NCBI RefSeq assembly: GCF_001482385.1
Contig: NZ_CP013611.1
Coordinates: 372,001-436,000, forward strand
DNA length: 64,000 nucleotides
From: Pseudoalteromonas rubra
GTDB taxonomy: Bacteria > Pseudomonadota > Gammaproteobacteria > Enterobacterales > Alteromonadaceae
Direction: 5' to 3'
Shown: positions 1-7,518 of the stretch, one piece after another
Position numbering within the stretch: position 1 is the first letter of the stretch
Layout of the letters: the number at the start of each line of letters is the position of its first letter
Made by a program: the position numbers and the translations under genes
Notes under the pieces: model-generated
What the model saw: the letters and a program-made list of their open reading frames with translations, nothing else
Told to the model about the DNA's origin: nothing
The model's database searches: none

Positions 1-179
1 ACGGCGAGTCGTTGTAAATGGCTCATTACTACTGACTAAAGAAAAATATCCCTTTAGGTACAGGTCATTCAGAAATGGACAGAGTGATGTATGCGGCGCG
101 CGTACAGGTAATGCTGTGTTCGACTAAAAGCATGTCTGGTGCTTTTTTGGTGCCAGAATACAAACTTGGAATATGGGAA

Positions 180-920
180 ATGACTTCACAATTCAAAGAC
201 AAGCGAGTACTCATTACGGGAGCCAGTCCGGATTTTGGTAGAATTCTTGCGATCCGTTTTGCTCAGCAGGGCGCTGAGGTATTTTTGGTTGCCAGAACGA
301 TGGAAAAGGCTCAGCTAACAGCTGCTATGGTTCACAATTTTGTTCCTGAAGCCAGGCTACATTGCTATGGCGCAGATATGTGCTTTGCCGACCAAATCAC
401 GTTACTCAAATCTCAACTGGAGAAAGACACCGACCATATAGATATTTTAATCAATAATGCAGGGTATTGGTTGCAAGGGTCGTTTTTGTCTGCCAAAGAT
501 GAAGATATCGTACAGGCAATAAGCTCGACACTCACAGGCTCCTCGTTAATGACGAAAAGCCTGTTGCCATTGCTGGCGCGTTCTCACTGCCCGGACATTG
601 TGAATATCTCCTCTGTGAGTGCGCTACCTACAACTTCAGAGCCGGCACATGAAGCCTATTCAGCGGCGAAAAAAGCAATGGCCACCTTTGCTTCACGGAT
701 CCGTGACCGGATGGCTGGAAGTGGATTGAGAGTGATGACCATCTATCCGCCTAAATTTATTAATCATAGGCCCACCGAACAGGGGGAATGGCAAGAGCAC
801 GCACAGGCAACTGAACAGCGCTATGTGACAGATAAAGATGTGTATCAGGCCATTAATTTTGCACTGTTACAGGATCGGGTTTGTTGTTTGAGCGATATCT
901 ATATGAGTAATAACGCGTAA
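180..920 (+). CDS. Short-chain dehydrogenase/reductase (SDR)
   Basis: A classical SDR of 246 residues that should reduce or oxidise a carbonyl/alcohol group with NAD(P)H. The Rossmann glycine motif TGASPDFG is at residues 13-20, the NNAG motif at 92-95, the serine region NISS at 142-145, and the catalytic Tyr160 and Lys164 in YSAAK. The frame is open back to 75, but the ATG at 180 is chosen because the SDR fold begins directly after it and a GGA-rich stretch precedes it. It lies 22 bases before the cupin/aaRS-like gene on the same strand, so it is probably the first gene seen of that operon; earlier genes lie outside the window. The substrate cannot be told from sequence. An oxidoreductase step in the neighbouring amino-acid pathway is an inference from position only. 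Confidence 0.85.
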   Translation: MTSQFKDKRVLITGASPDFGRILAIRFAQQGAEVFLVARTMEKAQLTAAMVHNFVPEARLHCYGADMCFADQITLLKSQLEKDTDHIDILINNAGYWLQGSFLSAKDEDIVQAISSTLTGSSLMTKSLLPLLARSHCPDIVNISSVSALPTTSEPAHEAYSAAKKAMATFASRIRDRMAGSGLRVMTIYPPKFINHRPTEQGEWQEHAQATEQRYVTDKDVYQAINFALLQDRVCCLSDIYMSNNA

Positions 921-942
921 ATACGAGAGTGGGGGCGTTAAA

Positions 943-2991
943 ATGCAGGTCAAGGAATTAAGTAAATCAGAGTTAGAGAAGTTCTACAATGTATATTATC
1001 TAGGGCTTGATGAAGGCCTTGGAAAACCACTGGACACAGCACAGGGGATGGTGGGAATAGTCTCTGCGGGGACAAGTTCAACACCACATGCGCATCACGA
1101 AACCGAGTTTTTCATAATATTAACCGGCCAGGGGGTGTTTGATCATGGCAACGGTCAATGTGAAGCGATTGAAGCAGGGACTTTAATACTGTCAGAGTCT
1201 TTCCGTCGCCACAGTATCATCAACACCGGTAGTGAAGACCTGTTTTTTGTGAGCATTTGGTGGCGAGAAGCAGAGCTTGAACGCCAGGCTTTAGCTGGTC
1301 AGGCGATACCTGTGTTACCACGTAAAGCGATGTTAATCGCGACCCCACCTACGCCCAACGGCAACTTACATTTAGGTCATTTGTCTGGTCCCTATTTAGC
1401 GGCGGATGTGATGAAACGGTACTTGGTGTCTAAGGGAGTAGAGGTTAACTATGCAACTGGTTTAGACCGCAACCAGAGTTATGTTCCACTTAAGGCACAG
1501 CAACACGGACAAACCGCGGAACAAACTCTGACGCATTTTAGCGAAAGTATTAAGCAAACTTATCAGCTGGCGGGGATTGATTTAGATTTGATTATCTCGC
1601 CTGATGAAGCAGCTGACTATGATGCATATATTCAGGCTTTCTTCACTCAGTTGCACAGTAAAGGTGTGCTAATTGAGAAGGAAGAAGATGCTTATTTCTG
1701 TGATCAAACAGGGGAGTACTTGTTTGAGGCGTATATTAAAGGAACTTGCCCTCACTGTGGTGCCGGATCTGATGGGAGCGCCTGTGAACAGTGTGGACTG
1801 CCTAATCAATGTGTGGATCTGATAGCACCGCAATCCAAGTTTGGGAGTGAGAAGCTCTTGAAAAAGCGCATCAAGCGACTCTATCTGCCTGTACATAAGT
1901 ACATGGCTCAATTGAAGGCATTTTGGCAAAATACAGGTATGAAAGCGCATCTGATGCAGTTATGTCATGCATTGGAAGCCCATGATGATCTGGAAATCGC
2001 AGTCACACACCCGACCCACTGGGGGATCAAATCGACCATAAGTGGCTATGAAGATCAGGTTTATTATGTGTGGGCAGAAATGGCCGCGGCATTTATTTAT
2101 ATGTCTGAGCAACCCCAGTTCGCAGAGCAGTGGTCTTTGCAAGAAGGTACCAATTGGGCCGACTCGAGTGATGCAAAGCTGATACACTTCTTTGGGTTCG
2201 ACAATGGCAACTTTTTCACCGCGCTCTTCCCCTGCTTATGGTGGGGCTATAATGAGAAAATTAAATTTCCCGACCGCTTCATTACTAACGAGTTCCTGTG
2301 TTTGGAAGGCGAAAAGTTTTCAACCAGCCGTGGCCATGCCATCTGGGGTAACGAGTTCTTTAAAAAGAATAATCCAGATATCGGGCGCTTCTATCTGGCA
2401 TTGAACAGTCCTGAATCTTTCCGGTCTAACTTTAGTCTGGCTGATTTTCAGCAAAAGTCTCAGTATCTTTGGGCTGGCAAGTTTAGTCGGGTAATCGGCG
2501 ACTTCAATACGCACCTGTCCATGCATGCACCTGGTTCAGAGACCTTGCCCGAGGCAGGGGCCTGGAATGAACAGCATGTGGCCTTTTATGATGACTTGCG
2601 CCATTTTGCCGAAAAAATGGAGAAGAGTTACCATCCTGAGCGATTCTCGCTTCACAGTGCGGCTAATACACTGGTGTACTTTATAGAAGCTTTGTGGCAT
2701 TTCTCTCAAAGTGAACAATACCTTTTCAACACATTGGGTTTTAAGAACCAGGCGCGCACTAGTCTTCAGCTCAGAGCAACCGCTTTGGTGTACTTGGGCT
2801 ATTACGTGTCGCCGCTGATGCCGAAACTGGGAGAGGACTTGCTTGCTGCATTTCAGGTTAGCGAGGTTAACTGGGAGCATGTTAACTCTATGGAATTGGC
2901 GATTAAACACTACAAGAAGTTGGACGAAGGCTATTTTTCAGCGTATCGCTCTTTTGAGCGTAAAAGTAGCAATGAAGCGCTTGCTATATAG
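943..2991 (+). CDS. Cupin domain fused to a methionyl-tRNA-synthetase-like class I enzyme
   Basis: A 682-residue two-part protein. Residues 1-115 form a cupin with metal-binding spacing H49-x-H51-xxx-E55 and a later H90. From residue 128 it resembles MetG: HLGH (HIGH box) at 143-146, a zinc knuckle with C269/C272 and C281/C284, an HFFGFD segment near 415-420, the KMSKS-equivalent KFSTS at 458-462, and a C-terminal helical anticodon-like domain. Several usual MetRS features are changed by eye: the second KMSKS lysine is Thr, the GKD motif is GFD, and the downstream F-H is F-F. Housekeeping MetRS lacks an N-terminal cupin. Placed between an SDR and a GPx-like gene close to a halogenase pathway, it is more likely a repurposed amino-acid-activating ligase or a resistance copy than the cell's MetRS. 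The function is not established. Confidence 0.85.
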   Translation: MQVKELSKSELEKFYNVYYLGLDEGLGKPLDTAQGMVGIVSAGTSSTPHAHHETEFFIILTGQGVFDHGNGQCEAIEAGTLILSESFRRHSIINTGSEDLFFVSIWWREAELERQALAGQAIPVLPRKAMLIATPPTPNGNLHLGHLSGPYLAADVMKRYLVSKGVEVNYATGLDRNQSYVPLKAQQHGQTAEQTLTHFSESIKQTYQLAGIDLDLIISPDEAADYDAYIQAFFTQLHSKGVLIEKEEDAYFCDQTGEYLFEAYIKGTCPHCGAGSDGSACEQCGLPNQCVDLIAPQSKFGSEKLLKKRIKRLYLPVHKYMAQLKAFWQNTGMKAHLMQLCHALEAHDDLEIAVTHPTHWGIKSTISGYEDQVYYVWAEMAAAFIYMSEQPQFAEQWSLQEGTNWADSSDAKLIHFFGFDNGNFFTALFPCLWWGYNEKIKFPDRFITNEFLCLEGEKFSTSRGHAIWGNEFFKKNNPDIGRFYLALNSPESFRSNFSLADFQQKSQYLWAGKFSRVIGDFNTHLSMHAPGSETLPEAGAWNEQHVAFYDDLRHFAEKMEKSYHPERFSLHSAANTLVYFIEALWHFSQSEQYLFNTLGFKNQARTSLQLRATALVYLGYYVSPLMPKLGEDLLAAFQVSEVNWEHVNSMELAIKHYKKLDEGYFSAYRSFERKSSNEALAI

Positions 2992-3036
2992 TGTGTAAAG
3001 CGAGAAATTAGATTACAAATCATTAAGGAGAAGAGC

Positions 3037-3519
3037 GTGAGTGCGTTTTATGATTTAACTGTACGAGATCTCACGGGTGAGATCTTGCCTCTTTCGAGTT
3101 ATGCCGGGAAGGTAGTCATGATAGTAAATGTGGCCAGTGAATGCGACTATACACCTCAGTATAAGCAGCTACAGAAAACTTACGATACTTTTAAAGATCA
3201 AGGGTTTGAGGTTTTAGGTGTACCGTGTAATCAGTTTTGGGCGCAAGAGCCCGGCGATGCCGCACAAATCAAATCCTTTTGCGAAAAAAACTATGCCATT
3301 ACATTTAAGCTTACCGAAAAAGTGGATGTAAATGGAGAGAACCAGTGCCCGTTATATCATTTTCTAACCAATGAACGGTCACCTAAGCCAGGTCAGATAG
3401 ATTGGAATTTTGAGAAGTTTATCATTGATAAAACGGGTCAAATCGTTGAGCGATTTGCGCCAGAGCTCGACCCGTCAGATAAAGCCATTCAGGATAAGAT
3501 ACAGGCCTATTTAGCCTAG
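3037..3519 (+). CDS. Glutathione peroxidase family protein
   Basis: A 160-residue thioredoxin-fold peroxidase of the GPx/BtuE family, expected to reduce peroxides in the cytoplasm. The tetrad can be read as Cys36 (NVASEC), Gln70 (QEPG), Trp123 and Asn124 (DWNFEKF). The segment normally written CNQFGGQEPG is CNQFWAQEPG here, and the Lys/Gly around the peroxidatic Cys are Glu/Asp, so it is a diverged paralogue. It starts with GTG at 3037, supported by an AAGGAG about 10 bases upstream. It sits 45 bases after the cupin/aaRS-like gene and 37 before the DUF924 gene, in one apparent operon. It may simply protect against oxidants, or it may have been drawn into the neighbouring pathway. Confidence 0.88.
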   Translation: MSAFYDLTVRDLTGEILPLSSYAGKVVMIVNVASECDYTPQYKQLQKTYDTFKDQGFEVLGVPCNQFWAQEPGDAAQIKSFCEKNYAITFKLTEKVDVNGENQCPLYHFLTNERSPKPGQIDWNFEKFIIDKTGQIVERFAPELDPSDKAIQDKIQAYLA

Positions 3520-3556
3520 CATTTAAAAGTACATAAAAAGATATAAGGAGAAGAAT

Positions 3557-4093
3557 ATGAAGGTACGTCCAGTTATCAATTTCTGGTTTGATGAAATCGA
3601 AGAAGATAAGTGGTGGGAAAAGGATGAGCAGTTTGATGCGTTGCTTCGGGAAAAGTTTCTTGAACTACATTATGCGGCTGTCAGAGGTGAGTTGTTTGAA
3701 GATCGGGATAACCCGTTTGGCAGACTTCAGGAAATCATTCTGCTGGATCAGTTTTCAAGAAACATGTTCAGGGGAACACCTCAGGCGTTCAAGAACGATA
3801 CTCAGGCCCTGGTCCTCTCTCAGGAAGCCGTGCGCGCAAACGCCCAGGTCGATATGGCACCTGATCAGAAAGCATTTTTGTACATGCCATTTATGCACAG
3901 TGAGTCATTGGTGATCCATGACACTGCGATGAAGCTATTCGCCGAACCTGGCCTGGAAGGCTACTACGACTATGAAGTAAAGCACAGAGAGATAATAGAA
4001 AAGTTTGGTCGTTATCCTCATCGCAACAAAGCACTGGGCAGGGACTCTACAGAAGCAGAGTTAGAGTTTATCAATAGCACCAGCGACTTTTGA
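3557..4093 (+). CDS. DUF924 family protein
   Basis: A soluble 178-residue protein whose pattern (FWF near the N-terminus, FGRLQEIILLDQFSRNMFRGT, then AFLYMPFMHSE, HREIIEKFGRYPHRNKALGR) matches the DUF924 family as I know it. The family is widespread in Proteobacteria, has a mostly helical fold and no firmly assigned reaction. The conserved Arg, Asp, His and Arg residues look like an active or binding site. It has a clear ribosome binding site (AAGGAG at about 3546) and close spacing on both sides, so it is cotranscribed with the GPx-like and VOC genes. Confidence 0.8.
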   Translation: MKVRPVINFWFDEIEEDKWWEKDEQFDALLREKFLELHYAAVRGELFEDRDNPFGRLQEIILLDQFSRNMFRGTPQAFKNDTQALVLSQEAVRANAQVDMAPDQKAFLYMPFMHSESLVIHDTAMKLFAEPGLEGYYDYEVKHREIIEKFGRYPHRNKALGRDSTEAELEFINSTSDF

Positions 4094-4122
4094 TTTTAAA
4101 AACGATCTAAAGGGGATTAATA

Positions 4123-4512
4123 ATGTTTAGTCATATATCTGTAGGGACGAATGATCTGGATAAAGCGATGGCGTTTTATGATGCCGTCTTTTCTGAAATT
4201 GGTGTCTCCAGAGCAAAACAGGGGGATGGTTGGGCTGCTTATGGCGATTATGGTGAGCTCGGTATTGGCGTGTTCTGGCTATTTAAACCATTTAATGGCA
4301 ATCCTGCGACTGCCGGCAATGGTACCAACATAGCCTTTATGGCGCCCACCAGAAAGTCCGTTGATGCTTTTTATGCTGCGGCGCTGGAGAATGGCGGAGA
4401 ATGTGCAGGAAAACCGGGTATTCGCGAAGAGGATCACCCGAATTTCTATGCAGCCTTTATACGCGACGTTGACAACAATAAGATTGTCGTTGTTTGCCAT
4501 GATCCAGAATAG
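4123..4512 (+). CDS. VOC (glyoxalase/bleomycin-resistance fold) family protein
   Basis: A 129-residue single-subunit vicinal-oxygen-chelate protein: FSHISVGTNDLDKAMAFYD at the start is the typical first beta-alpha-beta unit, with His4 as a probable metal ligand, and FIRDVDNNKIVVV is the usual last strand. Members act as lyases, isomerases, dioxygenases or binding proteins. It follows the DUF924 gene by 29 bases with an AAAGGGG site. Short VOC proteins of this type are common and often housekeeping. Because CmaC, the cyclopropane-forming enzyme of coronamic acid biosynthesis, is recalled as a VOC-superfamily metalloenzyme acting after a halogenase of the type found at 9275, a role in the pathway is worth testing, but nothing in the sequence proves it. 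Confidence 0.8.
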   Translation: MFSHISVGTNDLDKAMAFYDAVFSEIGVSRAKQGDGWAAYGDYGELGIGVFWLFKPFNGNPATAGNGTNIAFMAPTRKSVDAFYAAALENGGECAGKPGIREEDHPNFYAAFIRDVDNNKIVVVCHDPE

Positions 4513-4723
4513 AGTCATTCGACTCTGGACATTTACAGTAAATAATAACATGTTGTGAACGACAGGCTTGCCTGGTGATATATGAGCGATGGCACTTATA
4601 TTGCCAGGTACAGTCCAGGTTGGTGATAGATTGATATGAAATGGCTATCTTGTATGCCATGGATATGTCGTTAGTCTATTTTAACTGTACTAGCACAAAA
4701 CTTAAAAGTAATAGGACGATAGG

Positions 4724-5173
4724 ATGATCACAACACGAAGGGCAACTACGAAAGATATTGATGCAGTCAGTGAGCTGTTTAATGAATACCGAATGTTTTA
4801 TCAGCAAGGAACCGATCTTGCCCTTGCTCATGAGTTTATTTGCGAACGGCTCGAGAATCAGGAGTCAGTTATTTTTATCGCACTTAATGGATCTGAAGAG
4901 GTGCTGGGCTTTACGCAGCTGTATCCGAACTTCTCCTCTATCTCAGCGAAGCGAACCTGGACACTCAATGATCTGTATGTCCTGCCGAGTGCAAGGCGAC
5001 AGGGGGTGGCTAAATCTTTGTTAAATGCAGCGAAAGATCATGCTCTGGAGACACGTGCGAAAGGGTTGGCGTTAGAAACCGCAGAAGACAACTTACAAGC
5101 GCAGTCCCTGTATGAGTCGTTTGGATACACTAGAAGCACCGGCTTTTTTAGCTATTTTCTCAGTACTGACTGA
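4724..5173 (+). CDS. GNAT family N-acetyltransferase
   Basis: A 149-residue GNAT enzyme transferring an acyl group from acyl-CoA to an amine. The pyrophosphate-binding loop is ARRQGVAKSLL at about residues 90-100, and the final NLQAQSLYESFGYTRS segment is the usual motif B end. It is separated from the VOC gene by 211 bases and followed by a long noncoding stretch, so it is probably its own transcription unit. The acceptor is unknown. It could acetylate the product of the flanking pathway as self-protection, but generic GNAT genes are common. Confidence 0.82.
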   Translation: MITTRRATTKDIDAVSELFNEYRMFYQQGTDLALAHEFICERLENQESVIFIALNGSEEVLGFTQLYPNFSSISAKRTWTLNDLYVLPSARRQGVAKSLLNAAKDHALETRAKGLALETAEDNLQAQSLYESFGYTRSTGFFSYFLSTD

Positions 5174-5840
5174 TTCTGCGCGTTGTAAATATCTGAGCGA
5201 TCTGGCGGGGTATTACCTGTGCACCCCGCGATAGCGTGCAATCACGCTTCACTCTATACCGAATTCGGTATTACCAGTAAGGCTTTTTCATGAAGACGAC
5301 ACCGCATTGGTTGCTCGTTTGTTCGCTGTGCATCAAATAAGCCTGCCGCAGGGCTTCCGGGATCCAATTTTTGGCCTGATTTGATGCTAAACCTGTTTAT
5401 GAGTGGTTGTTCTGATTTCGGTAGACAATGAGATGGTTGCGCAGAATTTCACCTGATTGACTTTTTATCTGAGAAAAAGTCAGGAAAGTTCCACGAAGAA
5501 CTTGCTTTGAAAAGTGCAGTAATGTGACTGCGGAATTTTTGAGAAGTATTAGCTAACTTTATGATTTAAATGTTTTTCACCTTTATTTTTGTTGTCTAAA
5601 TGTTAAAGGTGATCTTGGTTGTATTGCGATATTTGAAATATATCGGTCAAAGTAGCTTGTTGAAAAGTAACTTTACATTAAAATAATTTACGTAAAGACT
5701 TGACGCATTAAGATACTTTATGGCAACTTAAATGCCAATCCAGAGCAACACACATCTGGTTAAGTTTTGGAATAAAAAAGCGCTTGCAGGTGATAGAGCA
5801 AGTAACGGAAAAACACATAGTCACTAGGGTTGAGGGAAAC
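5174..5840 (+). other. Noncoding stretch between the two biosynthetic operons
   Basis: No convincing gene is seen on either strand. The first half is mixed in composition; the second half (about 5540-5720) is AT-rich and leads into the downstream operon, so it most likely holds its promoter and control sites. Confidence 0.5.
5660..5687 (+). promoter_or_regulatory. Candidate sigma70 promoter for the halogenase operon
   Basis: TTGAAA (5660-5665), 16 bases, then AATAAT (5682-5687), within AT-rich DNA about 155 bases before the ATG at 5841. Matches are good but such sequences arise easily in AT-rich DNA; a TTGACG near 5700 is another candidate -35. Confidence 0.3.
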
Positions 5841-6650
5841 ATGAAAGAATTTAAGGCAAGAATTTACGATTTCGACGGCACTGCGAAAACGGACTCTTTA
5901 TCACTTGAGCATGCGTTTAATCTTGTACATGGTGGTGAATACGATGTCATTTTGTTACAGGTAGAGTCGCAAGAAGGTGTCGAGTTATGGTGGGGAAAGC
6001 ATGACGACCTGGCAATGAATGGCCACCGTTACCACACCGGTATCATGACGAGCGGAATGACATTGGGCAAGTTACAACGGGCTACTAATGAGGAATATCA
6101 GGCGACGTCGGAGCTATATTTTAACTCTGCAAATGTGGTTAACGCAGCGCTTAAGCAAACGCCTTACTTTGAATTTTTTGAACAGGGTCTGAGCGCAAAA
6201 ACACTGGAAGTGGAACCAGGACGTGAAATGCTGATTGCATCGCAACGTGAATATCCGCCTTCAACTGAAAAGAATTTTAGCTTTGCGCCACATGCGGACT
6301 CTATCTCTTATGCACGGGCAAATGATAGCTGGCCAATAAAAACCAGTTACCCACAAACGGCTGCCTTTATAACGGTACAAAATGCCGCAAACGAAGCTGG
6401 TTTTGTCATGTGGGATTATTTGCCAAGTAGCCGCAGTGAGTTGGATGAGTTTATTGCGCTGTATGGCAAGGATGAAGCACAGGGGATGGAATTCCTGGCG
6501 CAGTTTGAAAGTATGGAAATCAATCCGGAAGTTGGAGAGCTGTGTATTTTTAATTGTCGCAAAATGCATGGTATCCAGACTTGTGACACGTTACGTAAAA
6601 CCATCGGCTCGTTCTTTATAAAGAAAGACGGCTGGCGCATATTCGACTGA
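5841..6650 (+). CDS. 2-oxoglutarate/Fe(II)-dependent oxygenase
   Basis: A 269-residue cytoplasmic oxygenase of the double-stranded beta-helix family. The metal triad reads H151-A-D153 (APHADS) with a distal H243 (KMHGIQ), and R252 is placed to bind 2-oxoglutarate. The carboxylate ligand is intact, so hydroxylation or desaturation is expected, unlike the halogenase two genes groups downstream. The ATG at 5841 is preferred over the upstream TTG at 5784 because GAGGGA precedes it. The next gene begins 7 bases after the stop. It is the first gene of the apparent operon that encodes carrier proteins and a halogenase, so its substrate may be carrier-bound or free amino acid. Confidence 0.82.
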   Translation: MKEFKARIYDFDGTAKTDSLSLEHAFNLVHGGEYDVILLQVESQEGVELWWGKHDDLAMNGHRYHTGIMTSGMTLGKLQRATNEEYQATSELYFNSANVVNAALKQTPYFEFFEQGLSAKTLEVEPGREMLIASQREYPPSTEKNFSFAPHADSISYARANDSWPIKTSYPQTAAFITVQNAANEAGFVMWDYLPSSRSELDEFIALYGKDEAQGMEFLAQFESMEINPEVGELCIFNCRKMHGIQTCDTLRKTIGSFFIKKDGWRIFD

Positions 6651-6657
6651 GTAAATT

Positions 6658-7518
6658 ATGAAAACATTAATGAATACATTCATAAATGGGGCCATGCCAA
6701 TACTCAGCATGCACACCGAGCGGGTCGAAAACAGGCCTGATGTGGTTCTGGTTTTGCCCTTTGGCACTGAGCTGGAGGCGGCCAACAGTTTCATCGCGAG
6801 CCTGGAGCAGACATGCAATCTGTATACGTGGCAAAGCCGTCATATTTTGGACGACAACGATGAACTGCAAGTTCAGGCACTGACAATGGCATCACATGCT
6901 GCGGATTTAGAGCAACTCATTGATGAATACGCGTTGCACGAACCTGTGATTGTGGGTTACTGCTCCGGCGCTGCCGTGGCACTTCACTTTGCAGCGCAAA
7001 GTGACAATTATCAGGCACTGTTCTTGGTTTTTGGTGAATACGCTTTGGCTGAAAGGAGCAAAGAGTACAAGGTACCAGCACATTACTTTGAAGTTGATAC
7101 TTTGCTGAGAATGGCTGCCAAAAGCCGAGCGTTTAGCACTATGTTAAGCGACAAAATGTCGGATGCTGGTTTTGCCAGTCAGGTTGCCGATGAAGCGAGG
7201 TTTTTCAATCAACCTTACTTCAATGAATTGTATTTGCATCGTTATGCTTTGAATTATCTGGATTTTGTGAGTCACGATTATCTGGAAGATGCGAAGCAGC
7301 TTGAGAAACACGTTTATGTGTATTGCTCCGATGAAGATAAGCACGTCGGGACTGATACATCAGTGGTGATAAGCAATGCGCTGAGAAACAGCACGCTGGT
7401 CAGAGGGAAGTTTGGTGACCACTACGCGTTTTGTCGCCCTGAAACAGGCATTTTACAGAAATTAAAAAAGGATATTTCTCATGAAATCAGCAGCAGAGAA
7501 TGTTTATACGCAGTTTGA
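6658..7518 (+). CDS. Alpha/beta-hydrolase-fold aminoacyltransferase with Cys nucleophile (SyrC/CmaE-like)
   Basis: A 286-residue alpha/beta-hydrolase protein in which the nucleophile elbow is G100-Y-C102-S-G104, with Cys replacing the usual Ser. A late His in GDHYAF (about residue 260) and an upstream Asp in CSDEDKH could complete the triad. Cys-type members SyrC (syringomycin) and CmaE (coronamic acid) are known to shuttle aminoacyl groups between carrier proteins, and this operon has exactly two separate carrier proteins plus a halogenase, so the same shuttle role is inferred. It overlaps the adenylation gene by 38 bases, indicating translational coupling. An ordinary hydrolase is possible but less likely because of the Cys. 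Confidence 0.75.
   Translation: MKTLMNTFINGAMPILSMHTERVENRPDVVLVLPFGTELEAANSFIASLEQTCNLYTWQSRHILDDNDELQVQALTMASHAADLEQLIDEYALHEPVIVGYCSGAAVALHFAAQSDNYQALFLVFGEYALAERSKEYKVPAHYFEVDTLLRMAAKSRAFSTMLSDKMSDAGFASQVADEARFFNQPYFNELYLHRYALNYLDFVSHDYLEDAKQLEKHVYVYCSDEDKHVGTDTSVVISNALRNSTLVRGKFGDHYAFCRPETGILQKLKKDISHEISSRECLYAV

Noticed and set aside
943..2991. Simple housekeeping metG
   Set aside because: The N-terminal cupin, the changed KMSKS and GKD motifs and the biosynthetic neighbours do not fit the ordinary enzyme, although tRNA charging is not excluded.
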